64,000 bases of DNA from an uncultured Sphingomonas sp. (GTDB taxonomy: Bacteria; Pseudomonadota; Alphaproteobacteria; Sphingomonadales; Sphingomonadaceae): assembly GCF_913774285.1 (NCBI RefSeq), contig NZ_CAJYHX010000028.1, positions 62,001 through 126,000 on the forward strand, in the 5' to 3' direction. Under the pieces are notes generated by a model, which did no database searches, was not told the origin of the DNA, and saw only the letters and a list, made by a program, of their open reading frames with translations. Made by a program: the position numbers and the translations under genes. Below, piece after piece: positions 43,714 to 50,814 of this stretch (its first letter is position 1; each line of letters begins with the position of its first letter).

Positions 43714-43729
43714 GTGGCGGAGCGGGAGG
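43714..43729. repeat. att direct repeat, right end of island (tRNA-Ser 3' end)
   Basis: GTGGCGGAGCGGGAGG, identical to 17826-17841; on the minus strand it is the 3' end of tRNA-Ser including the CCA. Confidence 0.9.
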
Positions 43730-43805
43730 GATTCGAACCCTCGATACGGTTTTGCCGTATACTCACTTTCCAGGCGAGCGCCTTCGACCACTCGGCCACC
43801 GCTCC
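43715..43805 (-). tRNA. tRNA-Ser (anticodon GGA)
   Basis: Minus strand GGAGCGGTGGCCGAGTGGTC at the 5' end. The acceptor GGAGCGG/CCGCTCC is perfect, the anticodon stem-loop is CTCGC-CTGGAAA-GTGAG with anticodon GGA (43769-43771), a long variable arm is present (TATACGG...CCGTAT), the T-arm is GAGGG-TTCGAAT-CCCTC, and the discriminator G and CCA are encoded. Length and long variable arm fit class II tRNA-Ser. Confidence 0.96.
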
Positions 43806-43883
43806 GCAGGATACCTGGAAGGCGCGGCCCTACCGTTCCTTGGGCGGCTAGGCAAGCGTCCGTTGGCGTGCCAAGCTCACCCC

Positions 43884-44771
43884 ATGGCAAAAACCCTGCT
43901 CGTCCTCGCCGCGGCCCTCGCCGCCGCGCCGCTCGCCGCCCAGACTGCCCCGCAGACCGCCGCGCCGCCGCGCCCTGCCCCCTCGGCGGCCGAGCCGGCG
44001 CCCGAGGACTGGCGCGACATTCCCGATGACGAGATCCTGCTGATCCAGCTCCAGAGCGGCAAGCAGGTCGCGATCCGCCTCGCCGCGCGGTTCGCGCCCG
44101 CGCACATCGCCAACATCCGCAAGCTCGCCGCGGCGCGCTGGTGGGATGGGGAAAGCGTCTACCGGGTCCAGGAAAACTGGGTCGCGCAATGGGGCGACCC
44201 GACCGAGAAGAAGCCGCTGCCCCCCGAGCTTCTCACCCGGCCGCCGGCCGAGTTCGAGATTCCCGCCTTCACCCCTGCCCAGCGCCTCTCCAAGCCTGAC
44301 TCCTACGCGACCGCCACCGGCGTCACCGCCGATGGCTGGCCGATCGCCAGCGACGGCAAGGCGGCATGGCTCACCCATTGCTACGGGATGGTGGGCGTGG
44401 CGCGCGATGCGCTGCCCGATACCGGCAGCGGATCGGAGCTGTTCACCCCGATCGGCCAGTCCGCGCGGCGGCTCGATCGCAACTATACGGTGGTCGGGCG
44501 GATCATCGAGGGGATGCAGTATCTCTCGGCGCTGCCGCGCAGCGACGCGGCGATGGGCGTCTATGCGACCGCAGCCGAGCGGACCGGCATCGCCTGGGTG
44601 CGGCTCGCCAGCCAGCTGCCGCCCGACGAGCGGCCGCACTTCCAGGTCCGCGCGACCGACAATCCGCGCTATGGCGCGATGCTGGCGCTGCGCGAGAACC
44701 CCGCCCCGCCGACCGTGGCGACGGGGCTCAACGTCTGCGACCTGCCGGCAGCAATCCGCCGCCGGCCCTGA
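43884..44771 (+). CDS. Periplasmic cyclophilin-type peptidyl-prolyl isomerase
   Basis: Protein of 295 residues with signal peptide (MAKTLLVLAAALAAAPLAAQ) and a Pro/Ala linker. The cyclophilin fold includes FAPAHIANIRKLAAARWWDGESVYRVQENWVAQWGDP, GMVGVARDALPDTGSGSELFTPIGQSARRLDRNYTVVGRIIEGMQYLSALPR. The last part corresponds to the cyclophilin core with degenerate catalytic positions. The ATG at 43884 gives a proper leader; the track ORF starts within the tRNA. First chromosomal gene right of the island, with its stop 4 bp from that of the convergent lipoprotein gene. Confidence 0.88.
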   Translation: MAKTLLVLAAALAAAPLAAQTAPQTAAPPRPAPSAAEPAPEDWRDIPDDEILLIQLQSGKQVAIRLAARFAPAHIANIRKLAAARWWDGESVYRVQENWVAQWGDPTEKKPLPPELLTRPPAEFEIPAFTPAQRLSKPDSYATATGVTADGWPIASDGKAAWLTHCYGMVGVARDALPDTGSGSELFTPIGQSARRLDRNYTVVGRIIEGMQYLSALPRSDAAMGVYATAAERTGIAWVRLASQLPPDERPHFQVRATDNPRYGAMLALRENPAPPTVATGLNVCDLPAAIRRRP

Positions 44772-44775
44772 TCGC

Positions 44776-45369
44776 TTACTTGCCGACCCAGTCGGCGACT
44801 TCGGCGGCGACCTGGTTGGCGGCCTGGTTGAGTGCCGGGCCGATCGCGGCCGTGGTCACCGCGGTGATCGGCACGTGCGCCTCGAAGCGGCGGCGCTCGA
44901 AGCTCTGGGTGCCCTCGCGGCCGAGCGAGGCGTCGAACACCACCACGGCTTCCATCTTGGTCGCATCGACGCCGAAGCTGCGCACGTCGCCGCCCAGGCT
45001 GGCGCTGGGGGTGCTCAGCGACTGGCGGCGGCTCAGCACGATGCGGCCGGTGCGCGCGGCGATGGTGTCTGCGAGCAGCCGGCCGAACAGGCTGGCGGGC
45101 CCTTCGACCCATTGCGCATCCTTCACATAGGCGATCGTCGTGCCGCCCGGGCCCGAATGGACCGGCACGCGGGTGGTCGCCAGTTCCTGCGGCGCGTTGA
45201 CCGGGCCGATCGTCACGGCCTTGACCGTGCCCGACTGCTGGACCTCGCCCGCCGGCAGCACCGCCGCCGGCTGCAGCGTCAGCAGCGAGGCGGGCGGCTT
45301 GGCCGCGAACGAGATGCAGCCGGAAAGCGACGCGGCGGCGAGCAGCGCGGCGATGGCGGACTTGTTCAT
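44776..45369 (-). CDS. ABC-type transport auxiliary lipoprotein
   Basis: Lipoprotein of 197 residues; lipobox SLSGC after MNKSAIAALLAAA. Then the ABC_trans_aux fold: LLTLQPAAVLPAGEV, VKAVTIGPVNAPQELATTRVPVHSGPGGTTIAYVKDAQWVEGPASLFGRLLADTIAARTG. It is the last gene of the MlaE-MlaF-MlaD-like operon and probably bridges the transporter to the outer membrane, as PqiC-type proteins do. The ATG at 45369 is set by the lipobox; the track ORF reads through from the MCE gene in another frame. Confidence 0.88.
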   Translation of the reverse strand: MNKSAIAALLAAASLSGCISFAAKPPASLLTLQPAAVLPAGEVQQSGTVKAVTIGPVNAPQELATTRVPVHSGPGGTTIAYVKDAQWVEGPASLFGRLLADTIAARTGRIVLSRRQSLSTPSASLGGDVRSFGVDATKMEAVVVFDASLGREGTQSFERRRFEAHVPITAVTTAAIGPALNQAANQVAAEVADWVGK

Positions 45370-45377
45370 CCGGAACC

Positions 45378-46343
45378 TCACTTCTTCGGCTTGTAGGTGG
45401 GCAGCGCAGGCGCGCCGATCAGGCTGGAGGCTCCGCCCTGATCGAGCTTGTGCGCGACATTGGTGAGCGCGATCGACATTTCGCGCAGATCCTGCACGAG
45501 CTGGCCGACCTCGGGCATGGTCTTGTTCGAGAAGGCCTGGATCCCCGGCCGGGCATCGCCGATCGTCGCGTCCAGCGTCTCGACGCTCTTGCGCGCCGAG
45601 GTGATCGTCGCGTTCAGGTTGGCGATGGTCGGCTTGATGTCGCTGTTGACCAGGCCGTTGGTCGTGCCGGCCAGTTCGCCGATCTGCTGCGCGGCGGCGC
45701 CGGCCTGCTGGATCGCGATGCGGGTTTCGGCCAGCGTCGCGGCGATTTCGGGCCCGCGATCGGCCAGCGACTTGGTCAGCCGGTTGGTGTTGGCGAGGAT
45801 GCCAGAGATCGAGGCCTGGTTCTTCTCGTCGAGCAGGTCGGACACGCGCTCGGTGAGCGTGGTCAGCCGCTCGAGCAGCTTCGGCGCCGAGCTGAGCAGC
45901 GCGCCGAGTCCGCCGGCCTTGGTCGGGATCACCGGCACGCCCAGGGGGCAGGCGGCGCGGGGATTGTCCTTGGGGCATTCGATCGGCGGCTGGCCCTTCA
46001 CCGCACCGTCCAGCTGCACGGTGCTGGGGCCGGTGAAGCTGCCCTGGATCGTCGCGTTGGTGCCTTCGAGGATCGGCACGTCGGGCTGCACGCTGATGCG
46101 CACGCGCACCAGGCTGGGGTCCGGACGCCAGAACTGGATGTCCTTCACCGTGCCGGCGGGGACGCCCGAGAAGCTGACCGAGGAGCCGCGGCTGAGACCG
46201 TCGACCGACTGCTTGAAGAAGATGTCGTACTGGCGCTCGTCGCCACCACCCAGCCGCGACAGCCAGACGATGAACAGCGCAAGCACTGCCAGCAGGATCA
46301 GCACCACCGCGCCGACCAGCACATGATTGGAACGCGTTTCCAT
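45378..46343 (-). CDS. MlaD-type MCE-domain protein
   Basis: Protein of 321 residues with one N-terminal transmembrane helix (HVLVGAVVLILLAVLALFIVWLSRL). A single MCE domain reads QYDIFFKQSVDGLSRGSSVSFSGVPAGTVKDIQFWRPDPSLVRVRISVQPDVPIL and a long coiled-coil-like C-terminus follows (about 140-300). It forms a periplasmic ring that shuttles phospholipid between membranes. Its start overlaps the ATPase stop. The C-terminal helical tail is longer than that of E. coli MlaD. Confidence 0.93.
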   Translation of the reverse strand: METRSNHVLVGAVVLILLAVLALFIVWLSRLGGGDERQYDIFFKQSVDGLSRGSSVSFSGVPAGTVKDIQFWRPDPSLVRVRISVQPDVPILEGTNATIQGSFTGPSTVQLDGAVKGQPPIECPKDNPRAACPLGVPVIPTKAGGLGALLSSAPKLLERLTTLTERVSDLLDEKNQASISGILANTNRLTKSLADRGPEIAATLAETRIAIQQAGAAAQQIGELAGTTNGLVNSDIKPTIANLNATITSARKSVETLDATIGDARPGIQAFSNKTMPEVGQLVQDLREMSIALTNVAHKLDQGGASSLIGAPALPTYKPKK

Positions 46344-47164
46344 CAGCCCCTCTTATCCTCATGCACCGGCCGGTTCGGGCCCGCGACCGCGGCGCGCCCG
46401 CGCGGTCCGTTGAAATATTCCTGGATCCACGGATGGTCCAACGCCAGCAGCTCGGGGATGGTCCCCACCGCGATCACCCGCTTGTCCGCCAGCACCGCGA
46501 CACGGTCGCAGATCGCGTAGAGCGTATCCAGATCATGGGTGATCAGGAACACGGTGAGCCCCAGCGTCTTCGACAGCGATGCGGTCAGCTCGTCGAACGC
46601 CGCCGCGCCGATCGGGTCGAGCCCGGCGGTCGGCTCGTCGAGGAACAGCAGTTCGGGATCGAGCGCCAGCGCGCGCGCCAGGCCGGCGCGCTTCTTCATG
46701 CCGCCGGACAACTCGGCCGGATATTTGGGGCCGGCCTCGGGCGGCAGGCCGGTCATCACCACCTTGTAGGCGGCGATTTCCTCGAGCAGCGCCTGGTCGA
46801 TGCCCGGATAGAATTCCTTGAGCGGCACCTGGACGTTTTCGGACACGGTGAGCGTCGAGAACAGCGCACCGCCCTGGAACAGAATGCCCCAGCGCTTGCG
46901 GATGTTGACCGCTTCGGTTTCCTCGCGGCCGATCGTGTTCTCGCCGAACACCTCCACCGATCCGTCGAGCGGGGTCTGCAGCCCGATGATCGAACGCATC
47001 AGCACCGACTTACCGGTGCCCGAGCCGCCGACCACGCCCAGGATTTCGCCCCGACGCACGTCGAGGTCGAGATTGTCATGGACGATCTGCTCGCCGAAGC
47101 CGTTGCGCAGGCCGCGGACGCGGATGAGGATTTCGCGGTCGTCGCCGCGTGCAGCGTCGGTCAT
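46343..47164 (-). CDS. MlaF-type ABC transporter ATP-binding protein
   Basis: ATPase of 273 residues: Walker A GGSGTGKSVLM, Q-loop ILFQGGALFSTLTVSENV, signature LSGGMKKRAGLARALAL, Walker B LLFLDEPTAGLD, H-loop LITHDLDTL. The GALFSxLTVxENV segment marks the Mla/Ttg2A group that drives lipid transport. The ATG at 47164 overlaps the permease stop by 4 bp; the track ORF begins too early, in the permease gene. Confidence 0.94.
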   Translation of the reverse strand: MTDAARGDDREILIRVRGLRNGFGEQIVHDNLDLDVRRGEILGVVGGSGTGKSVLMRSIIGLQTPLDGSVEVFGENTIGREETEAVNIRKRWGILFQGGALFSTLTVSENVQVPLKEFYPGIDQALLEEIAAYKVVMTGLPPEAGPKYPAELSGGMKKRAGLARALALDPELLFLDEPTAGLDPIGAAAFDELTASLSKTLGLTVFLITHDLDTLYAICDRVAVLADKRVIAVGTIPELLALDHPWIQEYFNGPRGRAAVAGPNRPVHEDKRG

Positions 47165-48270
47165 GTCCAGCCCACATTGGTGAAGAACACCGCGAAAAAG
47201 GCGTCGAGCACGATCACCAGGAATATCGCCTGCACCACCGCCGTGGTGGTGCGCTGGCCGACCTGCTCGGCATCGCCTTCCACCTGCATGCCGTGGAAGC
47301 AACCGGCCATGGCGATGATCGCGCCGAACACGGGCGCCTTGACCAGCCCGACCCATAGATCGGTGAGCGGCACCACTTCGCGGATGCGCTGGATGAAGGT
47401 GACCGGCGTGATGCCGAGATCCACCCAGCAGAGCAGGCCGCCGCCGAGAATCGAGATGATCGAGGAATAGAAACCGAGCAGCGGCAGCATGAACACCACC
47501 GCGAAGACGCGCGGCAGCACCAGCGCCTCCATCGGCGAGACGCCGATGGTGCGCATCGCGTCGATCTCTTCGGTCAGCTTCATCGTGCCGAGCTGCGCGG
47601 CAAAGGCCGATCCCGAACGGCCCGCGATCATGATCGCGGTCATCAGGATGCCGAGCTCGCGCAGCGTCAGCCGCCCGAGCAGGTTGATCGTGTAGATCTC
47701 CGCGCCGAACTGGCGGAGCTGCACCGATCCCTGCTGGGCGATGACGATGCCGATCAGGAAGCTCATCAGCGCGATGATGCCGAGTGCGCCGACGCCGACA
47801 ACCTCGAAGCGCTGCACCGTCGCGTTGAAACGGAAACGGCGCGGATGGGTGATGACGTGCCACAGCGCGAGCACCGTCGCCCCCATGAAGCCGAGCAGGC
47901 CGTAGAGCGTCTTGCCCGAATTGATCACGGCGCCGCCGATCTCGTCGAGCGCGCGGGTGATGGAGCCGGGCGGCGGCGGCGGCAGCTGGATCGGATGCTC
48001 GGCGGCGATCACCTGCTCCAGCAGATGCTGCTCGTCCGCGCCGAGGCCCTCGATCGTCGCGCCGCGATCGCGGGCGAAGCGGTGGACCACCCAGGCGCCG
48101 ACCGTGTCCATCCGGCCGACCTCGCGGAGGTCGAGCCGGGCGACGTCGCCCTCCACCGTTTCCAGCCGCGCGGGCAGGTCGCCCAGGCAGGCAAGCGAAA
48201 GATTGCCGGAGAAGCGGAGCACCGCCTCGCCGTTGTCGTCGGACCGTTCAAAGTCGGCGGGTGCCCTCAT
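47161..48270 (-). CDS. MlaE-family ABC transporter permease with N-terminal STAS domain
   Basis: Protein of 369 residues. The STAS domain (about 1-90: VLRFSGNLSLACLGDLPARLETVEGDVARLDLREVGRMDTVGAWVVHRFA) is fused to the MlaE permease (INSGKTLYGLLGFMGATVLALWHV, EVVGVGALGIIALMSFLIGIVIAQQ, GRSGSAFAAQLGTMKLTEEIDAMRTIGVSPMEALVLPR). In E. coli the STAS protein MlaB is separate. GGGGG precedes the ATG at 48270. First gene of a four-gene lipid transport operon; divergent from the HAD-IB gene. Confidence 0.94.
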   Translation of the reverse strand: MRAPADFERSDDNGEAVLRFSGNLSLACLGDLPARLETVEGDVARLDLREVGRMDTVGAWVVHRFARDRGATIEGLGADEQHLLEQVIAAEHPIQLPPPPPGSITRALDEIGGAVINSGKTLYGLLGFMGATVLALWHVITHPRRFRFNATVQRFEVVGVGALGIIALMSFLIGIVIAQQGSVQLRQFGAEIYTINLLGRLTLRELGILMTAIMIAGRSGSAFAAQLGTMKLTEEIDAMRTIGVSPMEALVLPRVFAVVFMLPLLGFYSSIISILGGGLLCWVDLGITPVTFIQRIREVVPLTDLWVGLVKAPVFGAIIAMAGCFHGMQVEGDAEQVGQRTTTAVVQAIFLVIVLDAFFAVFFTNVGWT

Positions 48271-48331
48271 CGAAACCCCCTTTCCGCGATTCTGGCTGGA
48301 ACGGCAAGTTCCTCCGTGGCTAGAGAGCGCA

Positions 48332-49009
48332 ATGCAACGCCTCGCCATCTACGACATGGACAAGACCATCACCGCGAAACCCACCTGGACGCGGTTCCTG
48401 CTGCACGTCGCGCGCACCCGTGCGCCGTGGCGGCTGGGGCTGTTCCCGGTGGTGGGGCTGGGCGGCCTCGCCTATCTGGCGCGCCGGATCGATCGCGCGG
48501 GGCTGAAGCGCCTGTCGCAGCGGCTGCTGCTCGGCCGCGCGCTGCCCCCCGCCGAGATGACCGCGGTGGCCGAGGCCTTCGCCGACCTCGAGCTGCAAAA
48601 GGGCGTGCTGCAGGGCGCCCGCGCGCAGATCGAAGCCGATCGCGCCGCCGGCTACCGGCTGGTGATGGCGACCGCCTCGCACCGCTACTACGCCGAGGCG
48701 ATCGGCAAAAGGCTGGGCTTCGACGACGTGATCGCCACCAATGCGAAGCGGGACGGGCAAGGGCATATTCTCTCCGAACTCGAGGGCGAGAACTGTTACG
48801 GGCCCGTAAAGCTCCACATGATCGAAAATTGGTTGGCGGCAGAGGGTCTGCTGCGCGCTAACTGTTACGTCCGCGCCTATTCGGACCATGTCTCCGACGC
48901 GCCGCTGCTCGGCTGGGCGGACGAGGCGTTCGCGGTCAACGCCCACGGCCCCTTGGCGAAGCTTGCGGCAGCACGCGGTTGGGCACGATTGGACTGGCGT
49001 CGCGCTTGA
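48332..49009 (+). CDS. HAD-IB family phosphatase
   Basis: Protein of 225 residues. Motif I is IYDMDKTIT, motif II is MATASHRYYAEAIG, motif III/IV is YSDHVSDAPLL, as in SerB-like HAD-IB hydrolases with an alpha-helical cap (about 15-85). The ATG at 48332 is taken because motif I starts five residues later; the track ORF extends 140 codons into antisense of mlaE. Substrate unknown; relatives act on phospholipid-derived or serine phosphates. Confidence 0.88.
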   Translation: MQRLAIYDMDKTITAKPTWTRFLLHVARTRAPWRLGLFPVVGLGGLAYLARRIDRAGLKRLSQRLLLGRALPPAEMTAVAEAFADLELQKGVLQGARAQIEADRAAGYRLVMATASHRYYAEAIGKRLGFDDVIATNAKRDGQGHILSELEGENCYGPVKLHMIENWLAAEGLLRANCYVRAYSDHVSDAPLLGWADEAFAVNAHGPLAKLAAARGWARLDWRRA

Positions 49010-49101
49010 GATTTTCCTAGTGCTTCCAAAAGGTTCGCAACCGAAACGGCGTTTCGCGCATTTGTCTGGCGGGTTGCTGTGATCACGAGGAAGCTAGACG
49101 C

Positions 49102-50814
49102 GTGCAGAACGACGACGAGCACAAGCCGAGCGCGACCGGAGAGCCCGCCGGCGATCTGAGGGATTCGACCTCCTACAGCCCGACGGGCAACCATCCGACG
49201 CATCATTGGAAGCGCGCGATCATCGGCGCGCCGGGACTTGGCGATCGCAGCACGGTGTTCTTCGCCGCGCTGCAGATGACGCGGATGCCGATGATCCTCA
49301 CCGATCCGCGGCAGGACGACAATCCGATCGTCTTCGCCAACAAGGCGTTTCTCGACCTGACCGGCTATGAGGAAAGCGAGATCCTCGGCCGCAACTGCCG
49401 CTTCCTTCAGGGCGCCGAGACCGATCGGGATTCGGTGGCCGAGCTGCGCGAAGCGATCGCGCGCAAGGAAGCGATCGCACTGGAGCTGATCAACTATCGC
49501 CGCGACGGCAGCTCCTTCTGGAACGCGGTGTTCATCGCGCCGGTGCTCGGGCAGGACGGCGAGCTGCTCTATTTCTTCGCCAGCCAGCTCGATGTGACGC
49601 GGCGACGCGAGTCCGAACAGGCCTTCCGCCAGGCGCAGAAGATGGAGGCGATCGGCCAGCTCACCGCCGGTCTGGCGCACGACTTCAACAACCTTCTCCA
49701 GGTCGTCTCGGGCAATGTCGACATCGTTGCGAGCCAGGTCGAGGACGAGCGGCACCAGCGGCTGCTGAACAACGCCGCGCGCGCCGCCGATCGCGGATCG
49801 AAGCTCACCCGCCAGCTGCTCGCCTTCGCGCGCAAGACCCGGCTCGAGCCCAAGACCGTCGACATGAACGAGCTGATCCACGAGTTCGGCGATCTGCTCG
49901 ACAATACCGTCGGCGCGCAGATCCGGCTGGTCACCGCGCTCGAGCGGCGGCTGCCGGCGGTGCAGATTGATCCCACCCATCTCGAAATGGCGATCCTCAA
50001 CGTGCTGCTCAACGCACGCGACGCCATGCCCAAGGGCGGCACCGTTACCATCGCGACCCGGCTGTGGAAGCTCAACGGCGACGCGCCGATGCACCAGCTG
50101 CCCGAGGGGGACTATGTCGTCCTCACCATCCGCGACGAAGGCGACGGCATGCCCGACCATGTCCGCCGCCGCGCGACCGAGCCCTTCTTCACCACCAAGG
50201 GCGCCGAGCGGGGCACCGGGCTGGGGCTTGCGATGGTCCATGGTTTCGTCCAGCAATCGCTGGGGCGGCTGGAGATCGACAGCGCGCCGGGGGAAGGAAC
50301 CGAGATCCGCATGCTGTTTCCGGTTACCAGTGCGATGGCCGGCGCGACCCCACCGCCCGCGCCTGCGCCGAAGCGCGCCAGCGGCCAGGGTGCCACCGGC
50401 GGCAGCGAAACCATCCTGCTGGTCGAGGACAGCGACGATGTGCGCGCGCTGGCGCAGGAGCAGATCGCGGCCCTGGGCTACCGCGTGGTGCTCGCATCGA
50501 GCGGCGAGGAGGCGCTGGAGCGGCTCAAGACCGAGACGATCGACCTGCTGTTCACCGACATCGTCATGCCCGGCGGCATGAGCGGGCTCGAACTGGTCGA
50601 GCAGTTCCGCGAAACCCACCCGGACACGCCGGTGCTGATGACCACCGGCTATAACGAGGATCTCGTCGCCGATATTCCGCGCGGCTCGAACCTCGACGTG
50701 ATCGGCAAGCCCTATCGGCGCGAGCAGCTGGCCGATCGCATCCGCGCCGCGCTCGACCGGCGCACCACGGGTCCCCGCCGCGACGTCAATCCGATCGTGC
50801 CCGCCGAGGGATGA
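49102..50814 (+). CDS. LOV-domain hybrid histidine kinase with receiver
   Basis: Protein of 570 residues. The LOV photosensor (about 50-165) has the flavin-adduct motif GRNCRFLQG with the reactive Cys and, at its end, FFASQLDVT with the conserved Gln, so blue-light sensing is expected. HisKA follows (QAQKMEAIGQLTAGLAHDFNNLLQVV, His in AHDF), then HATPase_c (LNARDAMPKGG, GTGLGLAMVHGF), then a C-terminal receiver (LLVEDSDDVRALA, phospho-Asp in LLFTDIVMPGG). The start is GTG 49102. Its stop overlaps the next kinase gene by 4 bp (ATGA), so the two are co-translated. Confidence 0.93.
   Translation: MQNDDEHKPSATGEPAGDLRDSTSYSPTGNHPTHHWKRAIIGAPGLGDRSTVFFAALQMTRMPMILTDPRQDDNPIVFANKAFLDLTGYEESEILGRNCRFLQGAETDRDSVAELREAIARKEAIALELINYRRDGSSFWNAVFIAPVLGQDGELLYFFASQLDVTRRRESEQAFRQAQKMEAIGQLTAGLAHDFNNLLQVVSGNVDIVASQVEDERHQRLLNNAARAADRGSKLTRQLLAFARKTRLEPKTVDMNELIHEFGDLLDNTVGAQIRLVTALERRLPAVQIDPTHLEMAILNVLLNARDAMPKGGTVTIATRLWKLNGDAPMHQLPEGDYVVLTIRDEGDGMPDHVRRRATEPFFTTKGAERGTGLGLAMVHGFVQQSLGRLEIDSAPGEGTEIRMLFPVTSAMAGATPPPAPAPKRASGQGATGGSETILLVEDSDDVRALAQEQIAALGYRVVLASSGEEALERLKTETIDLLFTDIVMPGGMSGLELVEQFRETHPDTPVLMTTGYNEDLVADIPRGSNLDVIGKPYRREQLADRIRAALDRRTTGPRRDVNPIVPAEG

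Larger units (their letters stand above)
17826..43729. mobile_element. Mobilisable genomic island integrated at the 3' end of tRNA-Ser(GGA)
   Basis: Boundaries are a perfect 16-bp direct repeat GTGGCGGAGCGGGAGG at 17826-17841 and 43714-43729. The right copy is the 3' end of the tRNA-Ser gene (CCA, discriminator, acceptor strand and four T-stem bases). A P4-type tyrosine integrase lies at the tRNA-proximal end, oriented away from the tRNA. Tandem TTCCCCACACTT motifs occur just inside both ends. The interior has a relaxase (TraA), traC, traD, an oriT-like site, HU, ArdC-like and AlpA-like genes, but no type IV secretion genes. I infer an integrative mobilisable element with a deletion scar near 24190. 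Confidence 0.9.

Noticed and set aside
17826-43729. Insertion sequences or CRISPR arrays in the island
   Set aside because: No transposase, no terminal inverted repeats with target duplications, and no regularly spaced repeats were found in the window.
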